64,000 bases of DNA from Haemonchus contortus (taxonomy: Eukaryota; Nematoda; Chromadorea; Rhabditida; Trichostrongylidae), in assembly GCA_000469685.2 (NCBI GenBank), contig LS997562.1, forward strand, positions 40,376,345 to 40,440,344, written 5' to 3'. The translations under genes were made by a program, and so were the position numbers. Positions 24,701 to 33,599 of this stretch are shown in pieces. Below the pieces are notes generated by a model, which saw only the letters and a list, made by a program, of their open reading frames with translations, did not search any database and was not told the DNA's origin. Positions within the stretch are counted from its first letter, which is position 1; every line of letters starts with the position of its first letter.

Positions 24701-27700
24701 GTATGAAACACATTCTCTAGATCCTTATACTGGGTAGTTTTGCAGAATGTATTTGAAAAAACTGATGTGGGTCGAAAAAGAGGCCTCGGAATCGAGAAAA
24801 AGATCTCAGCTGCGATCACTCAACACTTCACCACCTCTTCAAACGACTTTTTTCACTTTTTTCTCGCCCTCGACCTAAATCCTTCTAATCTACCTCTAGA
24901 GTCTTTCAACGATTTCGCCGAAATAAAGCTCCTCGACCTAAGCCAGTTGATAGGACCGAAATTTCCGAAAAATCCACGAGGGACATTTCCAAAAAAAACT
25001 GATCAGTGTCGAAGAGGGGAGTATTTTCAAACTTTTCCAGCGTTAGTCCCTCACGCTCTTCTTATATTTAGCGCTTCTTGTTCCCTAACTTCCTACTTTT
25101 TTCTACTTGCACTTTCCTTGCAACACTCTTTTTTTCGTTCCTCTTCATTCATTTTGTGCTGCTCGCTCAGTTTACAACCTCGTTTGTCGTAAAATCAAGG
25201 GTTTTTGAAGGGTTTTCAATGCCAAGAAAGGAAAGGCATGAAATTGAACTTCGCCCATGTTTCAATTTGTTTTGCACTTGCGTTTATTTATATTTTAGGT
25301 ATTTTTCTGGTAAATTTTGCCTCCGAGATATGTTTTGGTTTCGGAAAAGCACGAAAAATACTATGAACGATTCGAAGAGACCGTTCCGAGACGCAAAATG
25401 AAGTGGGGAGGAAGGAAAGAAGAGAGGAGAGAAGGCTCGTTCTAAGAGGGTCATATTTCCACACATAGCCATGACAGAATCAGACGAAAAACTTTACAGA
25501 ACCATTAAACTCTATTATTTTGGGTGAGGTAACCTAGCCTCACCTTCTAACCTACTAAAAAAATCACAAAAAGAGTCGGTAAGAAATCGTTACCTGAGCG
25601 ATCACATTGTGCTGTACCATTGTGGTAATCGGAGTCGTTGATGGAGCCGTATGGGTGAGAAACAGTGTGGCATCTTTGGCTGACAACGTATTCACTCCCA
25701 GTGTTCGTCCATCAGCATCCCGCCAATATACAAAACAATCGCTGATCTTCTCCACTTTTTGATCTGAAAATCAAAGTTTTCACTAGGAAACCATGAAAGT
25801 TTTGTTGCATTCTTCCACTGATCACTATTGGTATCCCTCCACATTCAGCTCGGGAGGCTTTCCACACCCTGGCAAGCATCGGATCTGCCGACTCCATTTA
25901 TTTGCTAACCGTAAGTGCTTCCAAGAATAATTAACAGGATCGAGAGATGATAGATGACTGTGAGAAACGCAGAATGCCGAATTGATTGACAACAATTTTT
26001 CATTCCCTAGCCTCACGTCGATCATGTCCACGGAATGGAAAATGAGATCGGGTCATTTTTTCGTGGGCTGGAAAGTATAAGTAATCCTTTCATAAGGGGT
26101 AGGTGCTACGGTAGGGATCCAAGGAGAATTCTGAGTTGTCTTAAGCCCAGGCTCATTACTTCATTGGGTGATTTCACTTCATGAGAATGTTCCGGTTTCT
26201 CAGCTCTACAACTGTGCAGAGGTGGCCCCGCGGTATAGATTTACACCTTAAAAACACGTCCAAAGTTTGATCCCTCCAGTGTCGCCTAAGAGCGCAGCTG
26301 TGAAGAGACATTTGAGCTATGTTTTTCTGCATGGCTAAAAACACTTCAAGAGCAGACGAGACCACAGGAGTGGCATGCAACGACACAGCTTCTTTGAAAA
26401 GTGTGTACCCCTACCACCTCCGTTTCCCTTTTATTAATTTTGGAAATAATTTCGCACTGAAAGCACTCCGGTTTCTCAAGCGGCTACTCCCTTTGAATCG
26501 GTCTTTTGGCCTTATGTGATTTCCCTGACGTCGACGAGGCAAGTGTTAAGTCAGCCCTTGCAAAAAGGATTGTTCGGCTAGTCTTTCGCAAAGCTCTGCC
26601 TACGTCATGGTGTCTTTTCAACGTAGGAGGTTCTTTTGTTCAGAGGTGAGGTGTTCTTTTTAACCCCGCTCTGCAATTCAAACGGTGAACAAACTGAAAA
26701 ATGCAAACACTTTATAGCGTGCAGAGCGAACCCTCTCAAGATCGCAAGGAAAACATGAGTATTTTATAACAATTGATACTTCTTTTTCATAGTCTTTCTA
26801 AAGAGTAATTGAAAGAGATCACAGCTTTTTCAACAATGTGGATAACACCCTATAAGGAAAACGGGGGCATGGCGCAACCTGGTAAGCCCTATCAGAGAGT
26901 ATAATTTTCGAGTAATCGAATATTATTTCAACAACAAATCCAGTGACTTTTGGGACCACACATGGTTTAGTTTTGTGCTTTCTGATGAACGACTTATTCG
27001 CCACAAAACTACTAGGAATATCCAGCGCTGGCAGAGTTGGTGGAGTTGTCATTACACCCTTTCTAACCGGAAAGTTACTTTACAGCCGCTTTAGCTTCAG
27101 GTTTTCGTCTAAAGCACAAGACCGGAAAGAATTAGAAAAAAAAGGTAAGGTGATGTGAAATATGGAGCGGTATAAGCACTGGTAACACTAATAAGTCGCT
27201 AAATGGACCCCATACATGGTAAAATCCAAAGGCTTCTGTCGAAGGAGCGTAAGAAGTTATGGAAAAATCCAAAGACTAACATGCATAACCTCTAGAAATA
27301 TTGGAAGTTTGGCTCTGGAAGGGAATTCAACATTTGGACAAATCCGATGAGAAAAAGAAAGAAAAAAGGTTGAAAAGTTTGATTTTGAGTAAATTAAGTG
27401 AAACGGCCGATAGTGTACTCCGAACCATTTGGAGCAGGTCTCAGTTCCTTCCTTATTCCTCGTTGGATTTGAGATATGTTGAACATTTTCAGAGCCAACT
27501 GACATGTTATTGTGTTTACAAAGGCTATTTTATTTACGGAAACAAAAATAATAGAAACGGTGACTACCGGCTACTCAACGATAACCACATACCTTTGCCA
27601 AGCACTGTGTCGAGCATTGTTCTGCCTGTCTGCGAAACTGCGGCTATCCGAACACGATCCGCCTCATTACGGTAGACGGAGATGTACATCATCCGACCGT

Positions 27701-27756
27701 CAACCATCAACCATTTTGTGCCATCTGGTGACAGTTCAAACAATTCGGCGTTGATC
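21614..27756 (-). CDS. Minus-strand gene with EVH1/WH1-like domain (partial, six exons)
   Basis: Six exons (27593-27756, 25594-25763, 24108-24176, 23354-23464, 22527-22631, 21614-21727) join with consistent phases into 244 codons without a stop. The first two encode about 110 residues with the layout of an EVH1/WH1 domain: a strand pair around 'DGTKW', a basic strand 'RVRIAAV', the WRD signature of Ena/VASP-type domains, and a helix-starting S-x-K-D-A followed by hydrophobics. EVH1 domains bind proline-rich ligands and act in cytoskeletal or signalling scaffolds. The remaining four exons are unrecognised; exons 4-5 again look like strand then helix and might be a second PH-fold-like unit. The first exon enters in phase 2, so the start codon lies further upstream (right). 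Introns are about 0.7-1.9 kb and their ends are close to TTTCAG, which fits a nematode. The exact family (Ena/VASP-, Homer- or Spred-like, or other) is not settled. Confidence 0.72.
22333..22398. repeat. GC-rich imperfect hairpin in an intron
   Basis: Positions 22333-22350 (CGCGATCGCCGCCACGCA) pair with 22381-22398, with one mismatch and a 30-base loop that is itself rich in CG. It stands out because the neighbouring intron sequence is AT-rich. It lies in the intron between exons 5 and 6 of the EVH1-type gene. Confidence 0.75.
22527..22631 (-). CDS. EVH1-type gene, exon 5
   Basis: The exon has 105 bases, acceptor AATGTTCAG, donor CAG|GTTGGT, and is in phase 0 at both ends. It encodes 35 residues starting VLNMSSLLLARTTCND and ending in MEKLSQ. 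The segment looks like an amphipathic helix that would close the possible second folded unit begun in exon 4. Confidence 0.75.
23354..23464 (-). CDS. EVH1-type gene, exon 4
   Basis: The exon has 111 bases, acceptor GAATTTCAG, donor CAG|GTTTGT, and is in phase 0 at both ends. It encodes 37 residues with alternating strands (LECFITTT, NILHLSY, IYEFEFVG) and then a helix start (DASRFASQ). This strand-strand-helix ending is the kind of pattern seen at the end of PH-fold domains. Confidence 0.78.
23745..23800 (+). repeat. tRNA-like fragment with perfect T arm
   Basis: The segment reads like the head of a Ser/Leu-type tRNA (TGCCCGAGTAGCG) directly joined to a T arm, ACGGGTTCGCGTCCCGT, whose 5-bp stem is perfect. 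The anticodon arm is missing and the acceptor strands do not pair. It is a tRNA pseudogene or SINE head inside the intron between exons 3 and 4. Confidence 0.45.
24108..24176 (-). CDS. EVH1-type gene, exon 3
   Basis: The exon has 69 bases, acceptor GTTGTTCAG, donor ATG|GTGAGG, and is in phase 0 at both ends. It encodes 23 residues, VTVIGSWDGERVQQQ and onward. This is a short linker between the EVH1-like part and the unrecognised second half. Confidence 0.7.
25594..25763 (-). CDS. EVH1-type gene, exon 2 (C-terminal half of the domain)
   Basis: The exon has 170 bases, acceptor GATTTTCAG, donor CAG|GTAACG. Two leading bases complete the codon opened by exon 1 (G|AT, Asp). It encodes 56 further residues. 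It contains YWRD at residues 12-15, which matches the WRD signature of the ligand-binding face in Ena/VASP EVH1 domains, then an L-G-x-N strand and the S-A-K-D-A start of the C-terminal helix. After the helix comes a Thr-rich linker (TAPSTTPITT). Confidence 0.82.
27593..27756 (-). CDS. EVH1-type gene, exon 1 of the recognised set (N-terminal half of the domain)
   Basis: The exon has 164 bases, acceptor CGTTTCAG, donor AAAG|GTATGT. It enters with one base of a split codon and leaves one base. It encodes 54 whole codons, starting INAELFELSPDGTKW. The pattern 'alternating hydrophobics, D-G-x-K-W, then I-S-V-Y' fits strands 1-3 of an EVH1 domain, and 'RVRIAAV' fits the next strand. An upstream exon carrying the start codon must exist, but I could not find it between here and 31.7 kb. 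Confidence 0.8.
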
Positions 27757-28837
27757 CTGAAACGATCATCACGAGTATACTGTATTGGATTTTGTTGACA
27801 ATAGCTACACTGGTAGCTCGGTGGAGGTTTTTGGGCATGGCAGTTGGCAATAGCCTCTCACAGGATTTCTTCTCATTTAAGGCAGTTCTCAATTACCTAA
27901 GAGGGGTTTTTCAAAGGGAAGCTCCATTTATTACCTATCTTTACTTTCTCGAGTATTCTACCTTTCAAATCTTCACCAAGCATTGAAGCATCATCTTTAC
28001 CGAACTATTCCCCTTTGACTGAGAACAGCCAGTTACTAGGGGTGTGGTGGGGATATGGGGACGTACTGTCAACGACCGGAGGTTTCAGAAATCGGAAGTC
28101 GGATCACTGTAAACGACTCCATTCTGAAATTTCCAACAAATTGGATGGAATTTTCGCTAAAGCAATCTCATGAAACAAAATTAGCACACTATAAGCTCTG
28201 GCAGCCGGCAGATAATCGTTCTGAGATGTACGAAACCTGCAAAAAGGCCCCATGGTTTGAACTACTAGGACAGATGACAGCGCTTCCTTTCAAGAAGATC
28301 GCGATAAGTTTGATAGGCCAATAAATGAAAAATTGAAATAACCCATTGATGACTGTGTATTTGTTTATTTTTTGTTTTCTACCAATAATGTCAATTAACG
28401 GATTTTTTTTTTGAATGGCTCTCTTCGCAGGCTGCAGCGAAGCAAATAAATGGCGTCAGTTGATTTTTCTGAATGACCGTAAAAAAGGAAGCGATTTTTG
28501 GAAATTCAGCGAATCAAAGCTGCTTTCCTACTGGATTTCCTGGATAGCCATTACTTTTGATAGTGGGGAGAAATTTCAATAACTATGTGCGGTAACTAAT
28601 ATTGATGATAGCCACCGGACCAATCTCATAAGATTCCCTTTGAGTACGAGTTCAGTTCAGTGAAAGGAAGAAGTACATTATGCCAAAACTTTACTTAGGC
28701 TATGCAGAGCATCGAAAAAAGCTAATTTTCCAAAGATTGCTGTGCCTTTCAATAATGACACTACTTTGAACTGGCTCCTTTTCCCCAATTTCCCAAAAAA
28801 TGGTCAAGAAGTTGAAGTGGCTGTCAAAGACCAAAGA

Positions 28838-28895
28838 AATTTCCTTCCCTGAAGCTTCGCTTAGCTATTTCCCTCTCTGAAGCTTCGTTTGGCTT
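28838..28895 (+). repeat. Short tandem duplication
   Basis: Two adjacent units of about 27 bases share 'ttccct(t/c)(c)ctgaagcttcg(c/t)tt(a/g)gct'. Confidence 0.6.
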
Positions 28896-29465
28896 AGTGA
28901 GAGGCTCAATGTCAAAAGCTCCCGAACATGGAGTTTCATATGCGATAAGCTAGCAAATCAGTCTATTGGGATTCGACCCCGAAAAACGATGAAGCCAAGA
29001 TAGCTGTAAGAGTTTTGTAATTTAGGTCCCCACCTACAAATATTGGGTGGCTTACTAGCGATGAGTAGGAAAACTAGCTGACATTCACCCCCTCCTTCGG
29101 CCTCAAAAAGAAGTGGTCCACGACAAAGATATTATTTATTTTTGAGTGTTTGGGTAATTTATAGGGCGAGTCCGCTTGGTTCGGTGTGGTTTGAAGACTT
29201 CTCTCCCTTGTATGGAGGTAAATTTTAAGAATAACTCGCTATGTCAGGATAGTGGATGCGCTTAGTATTCCCGAAGTACAGCAGCACTTTTTAGCATTGT
29301 TCTGCTGGTCGTCTCATATACATTCATTGCAAATGGCCCCTTTCTCATCAAAACTAATAGCGTCTGTCTGGGGGAAAAGTGGAACGAGAAAAGTCCGGGA
29401 GCGCCCAAATGGGAGCGATGAAAGAACATTCTAAATCGTACCTTATCATGGAAGTAGCACTTTAT

Positions 29466-29939
29466 TCAGGTTGTGGAGCTGGAAAACGACGTGGGAACTC
29501 GCCAGCAGCCCGGCTTTGTGTGACAAAGCTGCCACTCCTTTTCAGTTAGGAGGGTCCTTGAAGGTGTTTCTCCCTGGCTCCGCTGAGGACCCTGGCTCTC
29601 TCGCTCATAAAGCATGAACCTCTCAAGAGGTTTCGTCGTTAATGGTGGACGGATTAATATGCTTACGGCTAGGCAACCATCCGAGGGCCACTGCTCGCAA
29701 GCCATTACTAACTGCCAATTACGATACTCATGAATATGTCTCATCTTCACTAATCGGAACCCCACCACGAGACCAATTTGTAAGGAGCTGAGATGAGATG
29801 GTGGCATAAAGCGAAACTCCCTCGAGACTGGGACTTGCCGGTGAAACCCTGATGATTCTCTACGGCTAATGTTTATTTTCATATTCCCAGATGGCTTAAC
29901 TAGGGTTTCTCTGAGCAGAAGGGATTCTCTGGCATCCAC
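29466..29939 (-). other. Long open frame of unknown status
   Basis: This 157-codon frame is the second longest in the window. The translation is basic and Ser/Arg-rich and has no hydrophobic segment or motif that I recognise. At this base composition a frame of this length is expected about once in every couple of windows, so it may be chance. It has no obvious splice partner and no poly(A) signal. Confidence 0.15.
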
Positions 29940-30446
29940 AAATAATTACAAGAGTTGCATAAATCATTTTTTCAACTTTTTTTTGTCAAAAAAGGCACAT
30001 TCTATCCTACCCTTGGAACGCCAGAAAGCATATTGGTTCTGGTAATCTAAGTCCCTTCGAGAGCATGAAAAATGTGACACAGAAGGTTAGGATGCCTTTT
30101 ATATTTGTACACATGATATAGCACCTAGTAGCAGCCTTTGGGTGAAATTGCGCCATGAACTCATGTTAGTAATATACTGGTGAGAACGATTGTATCGACC
30201 ATGACTGTCCAACACTATCCGAAACTACGTTAACAATATTTTCAAAAAGGATTGGTTCTTCTGGGTAACTGATACCTGAACAATTCATGATATAAGCACA
30301 AATAGCCCACAGAAGCGTTTAGACGTTTTTCTATTGAAGACTCCGGTCATAACTGTAAAATACAAGAGGAAGTCGAAAAGTAGAGTTAACTCCGAAGAAA
30401 TGCTTCCCAATCCCGAAGAGAGGGAGTTAAAACCTCTAATATTTCC

Positions 30447-30622
30447 GACCTAACCTTCCTGGGCTTCAATGCACTTCCCGCGGCTATTCACAAAATTTTC
30501 GATTTTGTTGGAGAGAACTTTTCGATTCCGTGACCAAGATAGCACTTGGCCATATCCTCCCAGGCAAACGACCAACATGACAAAGGACTTTGGGAATCCG
30601 GGGTGCTGGAACATCCACCATG
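30447..30622 (-). repeat. Decayed coding-like repeat, copy A
   Basis: Read on the minus strand this segment matches the plus-strand segment 31324-31490 over its whole length, with roughly two thirds identity. Shared words include CATGG..GATGTTCCA, TCATGT.GG.C and GTCGAAAA/ATCGAAAA. Translations of both copies share 'DVP-PRIP' and later, in another frame, 'K(V/I)E(K/N)(L/F)V'. This suggests an old coding sequence, now frameshifted. Confidence 0.5.
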
Positions 30623-30734
30623 CAATTGGTCACCAACGTTTTTCTTGTTTTAACCCTGGCATGATAATTTATGATGGCGATGTTCTTGTTCTGACGAAGT
30701 TTTCAGGTGGGAGTATTCAGTGATTTGATTAATT

Positions 30735-30886
30735 TCCGTCATCCTCTTGTTGTAGTATCGGAATTCTGGTGGGCCCAGTTGGTGTGGGCGAATCCCGAAT
30801 ATTTGGATCATGTCCAAACATTCGGGATTCGCCCACACCAACAGGGGCCCACCAGAATTCCGATACTACAACAAGAGGATGACGGA
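30735..30886. mobile_element. 152-bp near-perfect palindrome (palindromic MITE or foldback)
   Basis: The left half (from TCCGTCATCCTCTTG at 30735) is almost exactly the reverse complement of the right half (ending CAAGAGGATGACGGA at 30886). Paired positions add up to about 61621. The centre near 30810 leaves only a few unpaired bases. The arms, about 73 bp each, contain 'gaattctggtgggccc' and 'ggtgtgggcgaatcccgaat'. It has no coding capacity of its own. Confidence 0.85.
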
Positions 30887-31323
30887 TTCTATTTGGATTT
30901 CCTGGAAGGTATTAAGACTTTTTTGAATGGTGAGCATACCATCTTGAGTTACGTTTAGACTCTGATGAAGAAAACGACGTCGAAGCGTCGAGTTGTTCAT
31001 ACTCAACAATCGGTTCAACCCAAAAACCATATAAAACCAATTTAACCATGATTTTTAATCTTTTGAAAATGATTTGACCCAAAAATAGAGCCCTTCAGTC
31101 ATGCAAAAAAATTTCGTCAAAGTAGATATAAATGGGAAACTAATTAGGCTTTTTCCGACAATAATTATCAGAAAATGAAATAATAAATAAAAATAGGAGT
31201 TAGAGAATGACGGGTTCAATAAATAGCTCCACCTAAAAACCTTGCAAGCACGAGGCACGAAGGTAATGCCATCGTAAACTATTATGACGAGGTTACAACA
31301 TGCAAGAAGTTGAAAATTATTTG

Positions 31324-31490
31324 CATGGCAGATGTTCCAATACCTCGAATACCAGTTTCTTTATCATGTCGGCCATCCGTTACCGGATGTTACCATAGTC
31401 ATAGAAGCAAACTTTCTTCCCGATAAAGTCGAAAAACTAGTAAAACACAAAGAAAAGTACCCTGAAGATCAAAGAGGTTACGGTAGAAAA
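31324..31490 (+). repeat. Decayed coding-like repeat, copy B
   Basis: This is the plus-strand partner of 30447-30622. One frame reads 'YHVGHPLPDVTIVIEANF' followed by 'LPDKVEKLVKHKEKYPEDQ', which looks protein-like, but it is bounded by stops and there is no start or splice support. Confidence 0.5.
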
Positions 31491-31701
31491 TAAAGACTGC
31501 ATCAATTTTTATTACCAATATACACCTCGAATGTCACTTTACTTTCAAACATTCCTTTGCCCTACAATGAGTGCTTCTATGCCAATCTTTTCCATTCTGT
31601 TTTTTCAAAGTTCTTCCAAAAAAAATAAAATAAAACAGATGTAAATAAATGAATGAATAATAAGTTAATAAATAGGACAAGAAATATGTACTGAACAAAT
31701 A

Positions 31702-31727
31702 TTAGGTTGTCGGAAAAGTATTTGCGC
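31702..31727 (+). repeat. Mariner left terminal inverted repeat
   Basis: These 26 bases are the exact reverse complement of 32918-32943. Their outer end TTAGGT is typical of mariner ends, where transposase cuts next to the TA target. Confidence 0.95.
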
Positions 31728-31932
31728 ATTTTGGTTTCCATGTTGTGAAATCTTTGGGGATCGCTCTAGAGCCTTCACTGCGGAATATGTGTAAGTGCTG
31801 GTCAATGCGCTCTCCACACCATATCTGCCGTAGCATTTCGCAACGGTTATGGCTGCAAAAATCGCTCTCGACTCGAAGCTAGTCAGAATATCTTTTCTTC
31901 ATAAGTTCAGAAAAAAACTTCACTCCAAATTG

Positions 31933-32866
31933 AGCGACAGGGGGAATATGCGATGCGATAGGACCATTCATTGTCTCTAATAGCACATCAAGAAGTTGGT
32001 ACAAGAATTTCAAAAATGGCCACTTTGACTGGACCGAAGAACCACGATTTAGGAGACTAGCTGAGCTTAATGATGACTATTTCCTGAAATTGGTTGAAGA
32101 AGATTCCAGGTTTAGTACCCATCAGCTGAAACAGGAGCTCATATCCATCACGACACAACAGCTGTCCATTTGCATCGCCTTGGAAAGACATGGAGATTCG
32201 GAGATATGGATAAGTTTTGATTTGGGTGGTCACGACCTCCAAATGAAGAGGGATTCATGTCTGAACTTGATGACTTTCCGACGCATCTCCGCATGGCTGG
32301 AAGACTTAATCACTGGCGACGAGAAGTGTGTTCCCTACTTAAACCACACGAGGAAGCGCCAGTGGCTTAGATGTGTAGAGCATGGAATCCCGGCCTCCAA
32401 TCTCGAATCCCTACCTCAGAAGGCAATGCCAAGCGTTTGTAGCCATTTAACAGGATCATTCACTGGGACTTTCTACCACCGAACTCCGCTGTCAGCACAG
32501 AAGCCCAGTGTGCTCTGTGGACCGGATTGCTGCAGCTCTGAGGGAGAAACTCGGGAAAGTCTATTTTCTGAACGACATGCTCGCTCACACTTTTCGAAGG
32601 AGGCCCAGAAGAAGCTTCAAAGCCTGAGATGGCATGTCATGGCCCACCCACCGTATTCACCAGACCTCACTCCAACGGATTATCATCTGCTCCTGTCGCT
32701 GTCGGACTATCCGAAAAATAAGCATTTCGATTATGTGAATCAACTCGAGACGTACATTGACGAGTTTTCCTCCTCGAAACCTCAGGAATTCTACGCAAGC
32801 AGGAACCACAAACTGCCTGGTGAATGGCAGTGCCTTGTCGATAATGATGGTGCATATATTTGTTAA
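31933..32866 (+). pseudogene. Mariner transposase pseudogene
   Basis: The frame is open from about 31933 to 32866. An N-terminal part resembling the mariner DNA-binding region (SRSWYKNFKNGHFDW... EEDSRFSTHQL) leads into the catalytic core. The first catalytic Asp is in TGDEK at 32318-32320. The third is the Asp of P-T-D-YHL at 32678-32680. The second Asp lies in another frame at 32574-32576 (read LND, followed by a broken NAR-H motif). The distance between second and third Asp is 104 bases against 105 for DD34D, which shows a single-base deletion just after the second Asp. At least one more frame change occurs between about 32440 and 32520. The part before 31933 also has stops. The protein is therefore broken. 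Confidence 0.92.
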
Positions 32867-32917
32867 TTGTTTGTTATTGTGAAGGAAAAAAATAAATTCA
32901 AAAAAAAATTGCAAAAG

Positions 32918-32943
32918 GCGCAAATACTTTTCCGACAACCTAA
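32918..32943 (-). repeat. Mariner right terminal inverted repeat
   Basis: This is the reverse complement of 31702-31727, followed directly by the TA duplicate at 32944-32945. Confidence 0.95.
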
Positions 32944-33094
32944 TATTTGTTATATTTTATTTCTCCAATATTTCTAGCAACTTTTCAATCATGATGGATT
33001 CCACATTCAGGTATTGATCACCTATATGAAAGCACCAGTATGGTGAGATGGAAAGAGCAAAGTAGTATTTATTACTATCATTATTTGTTAATGG

Positions 33095-33150
33095 GCGGAC
33101 GTAGTGTAGTGGCATCATTGCGCTATCGTAACTTTGCTACAAAATTATTG
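33095..33150 (+). mobile_element. Solo SINE head
   Basis: The sequence GGGCGGACGTAGTGTAGTGGCA resembles the first 25 bases of the SINE at 33223, but the match stops before the B box. It seems to be a truncated copy or a second related head just upstream of the full one. Confidence 0.45.
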
Positions 33151-33222
33151 AATGATCTCTAGACCACTTCCGAAGTGTGTCTACATTTATGAACCTAATT
33201 GTATGGAATATCTTCATAAATT

Positions 33223-33518
33223 GGGGCGGAGGTGGTGTAGTGGCAAGTGGCGCACTTCACACACGCATGGTCATGAGTTCAAATCCCGTATCCGTCTAGG
33301 CCAACCAAGCCTTCCATCCCTTCAGGGTCGGTGAATTGATATCAGACTCGTCTGGGAGGATAAAAGCACTGACTTGTACATCGGTTGGCCACCACAAGTG
33401 ATTGTATTGGCCACAACATCGTTCAAAACGCCCCTATGATTCCGAATTGAAGTCGAGTGTGGGGCGCATCCCTCAGACGGGATTGATTAACACCAGAAAT
33501 TTTAAACTTCACTTTATT
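33223..33518 (+). mobile_element. Full-length tRNA-derived SINE
   Basis: The head reads GGAGGTGGTGTAGTGGCAAG, an A-box-like tRNA start, with a B box GAGTTCAAATCCCG at 33275-33288. The body has the conserved order: 'ggccaaccaagccttccatccc', 'gactcgtctgggaggataaaagcactgac', 'ggttggccaccacaag', 'gattccgaattgaagtcga', 'gattgattaacacc'. It is followed by a TTA-rich tail at about 33519-33575. This best-preserved copy serves as the reference for the dispersed family in the window. Confidence 0.85.
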
Positions 33519-33575
33519 ATTTGTTGATATTATTATTATTATTAATTATATTATTATTATCAATATTATCATCAT
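33519..33575 (+). repeat. TTA-type simple repeat (SINE tail)
   Basis: A run of ATT/TTA units directly follows the SINE body and probably started as its 3' tail. Confidence 0.8.
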
Positions 33576-33599
33576 TCCCTTTTCTTTATTTCCACTGAG

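Larger units (their letters stand above)
27760..30440. other. Upstream region of the EVH1-type gene, no gene recognised
   Basis: The first exon of the EVH1-type gene should lie here or beyond. I found no start-codon exon with a phase-2 donor. A 157-codon open frame on the minus strand at 29466-29939 is the longest one here; it shows no family motif. A diverged 27-base duplication of a 'ccctgaagcttcg' unit lies at 28838-28895. Confidence 0.4.
31702..32943 (+). mobile_element. Complete mariner (Tc1/mariner, DD34D) element, inactive
   Basis: The element is 1242 bp with 26-bp perfect terminal inverted repeats (TTAGGTTGTCGGAAAAGTAT and onward), flanked by TA on both sides (31700-31701 and 32944-32945). 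The inner transposase reads on the plus strand and carries the mariner motifs TGDEK, NHTRKRQWL and HPPYSPDL-P-DYHL. The end sequence resembles the Hsmar1/cecropia-type mariner termini known from animals, including the hookworm element called bandit; this resemblance is from memory. The transposase is frameshifted, so the copy cannot move by itself. Confidence 0.95.

Noticed and set aside
24740..25192. 150-codon plus-strand open frame
   Set aside because: It overlaps an intron of the EVH1-type gene, is rich in Phe, Ser and Leu because of a T-rich strand, and shows no motif. Several frames of 100 codons or more are expected by chance in this window.
26174..26386. Protein-like minus-strand frame between EVH1-type exons 1 and 2
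   Set aside because: Adding it would split the EVH1-like domain, while exons 1 and 2 already join in phase without it.
32657..32938. Minus-strand open frames across the mariner element
   Set aside because: They are mirror frames of the transposase coding strand and have no motif of their own.
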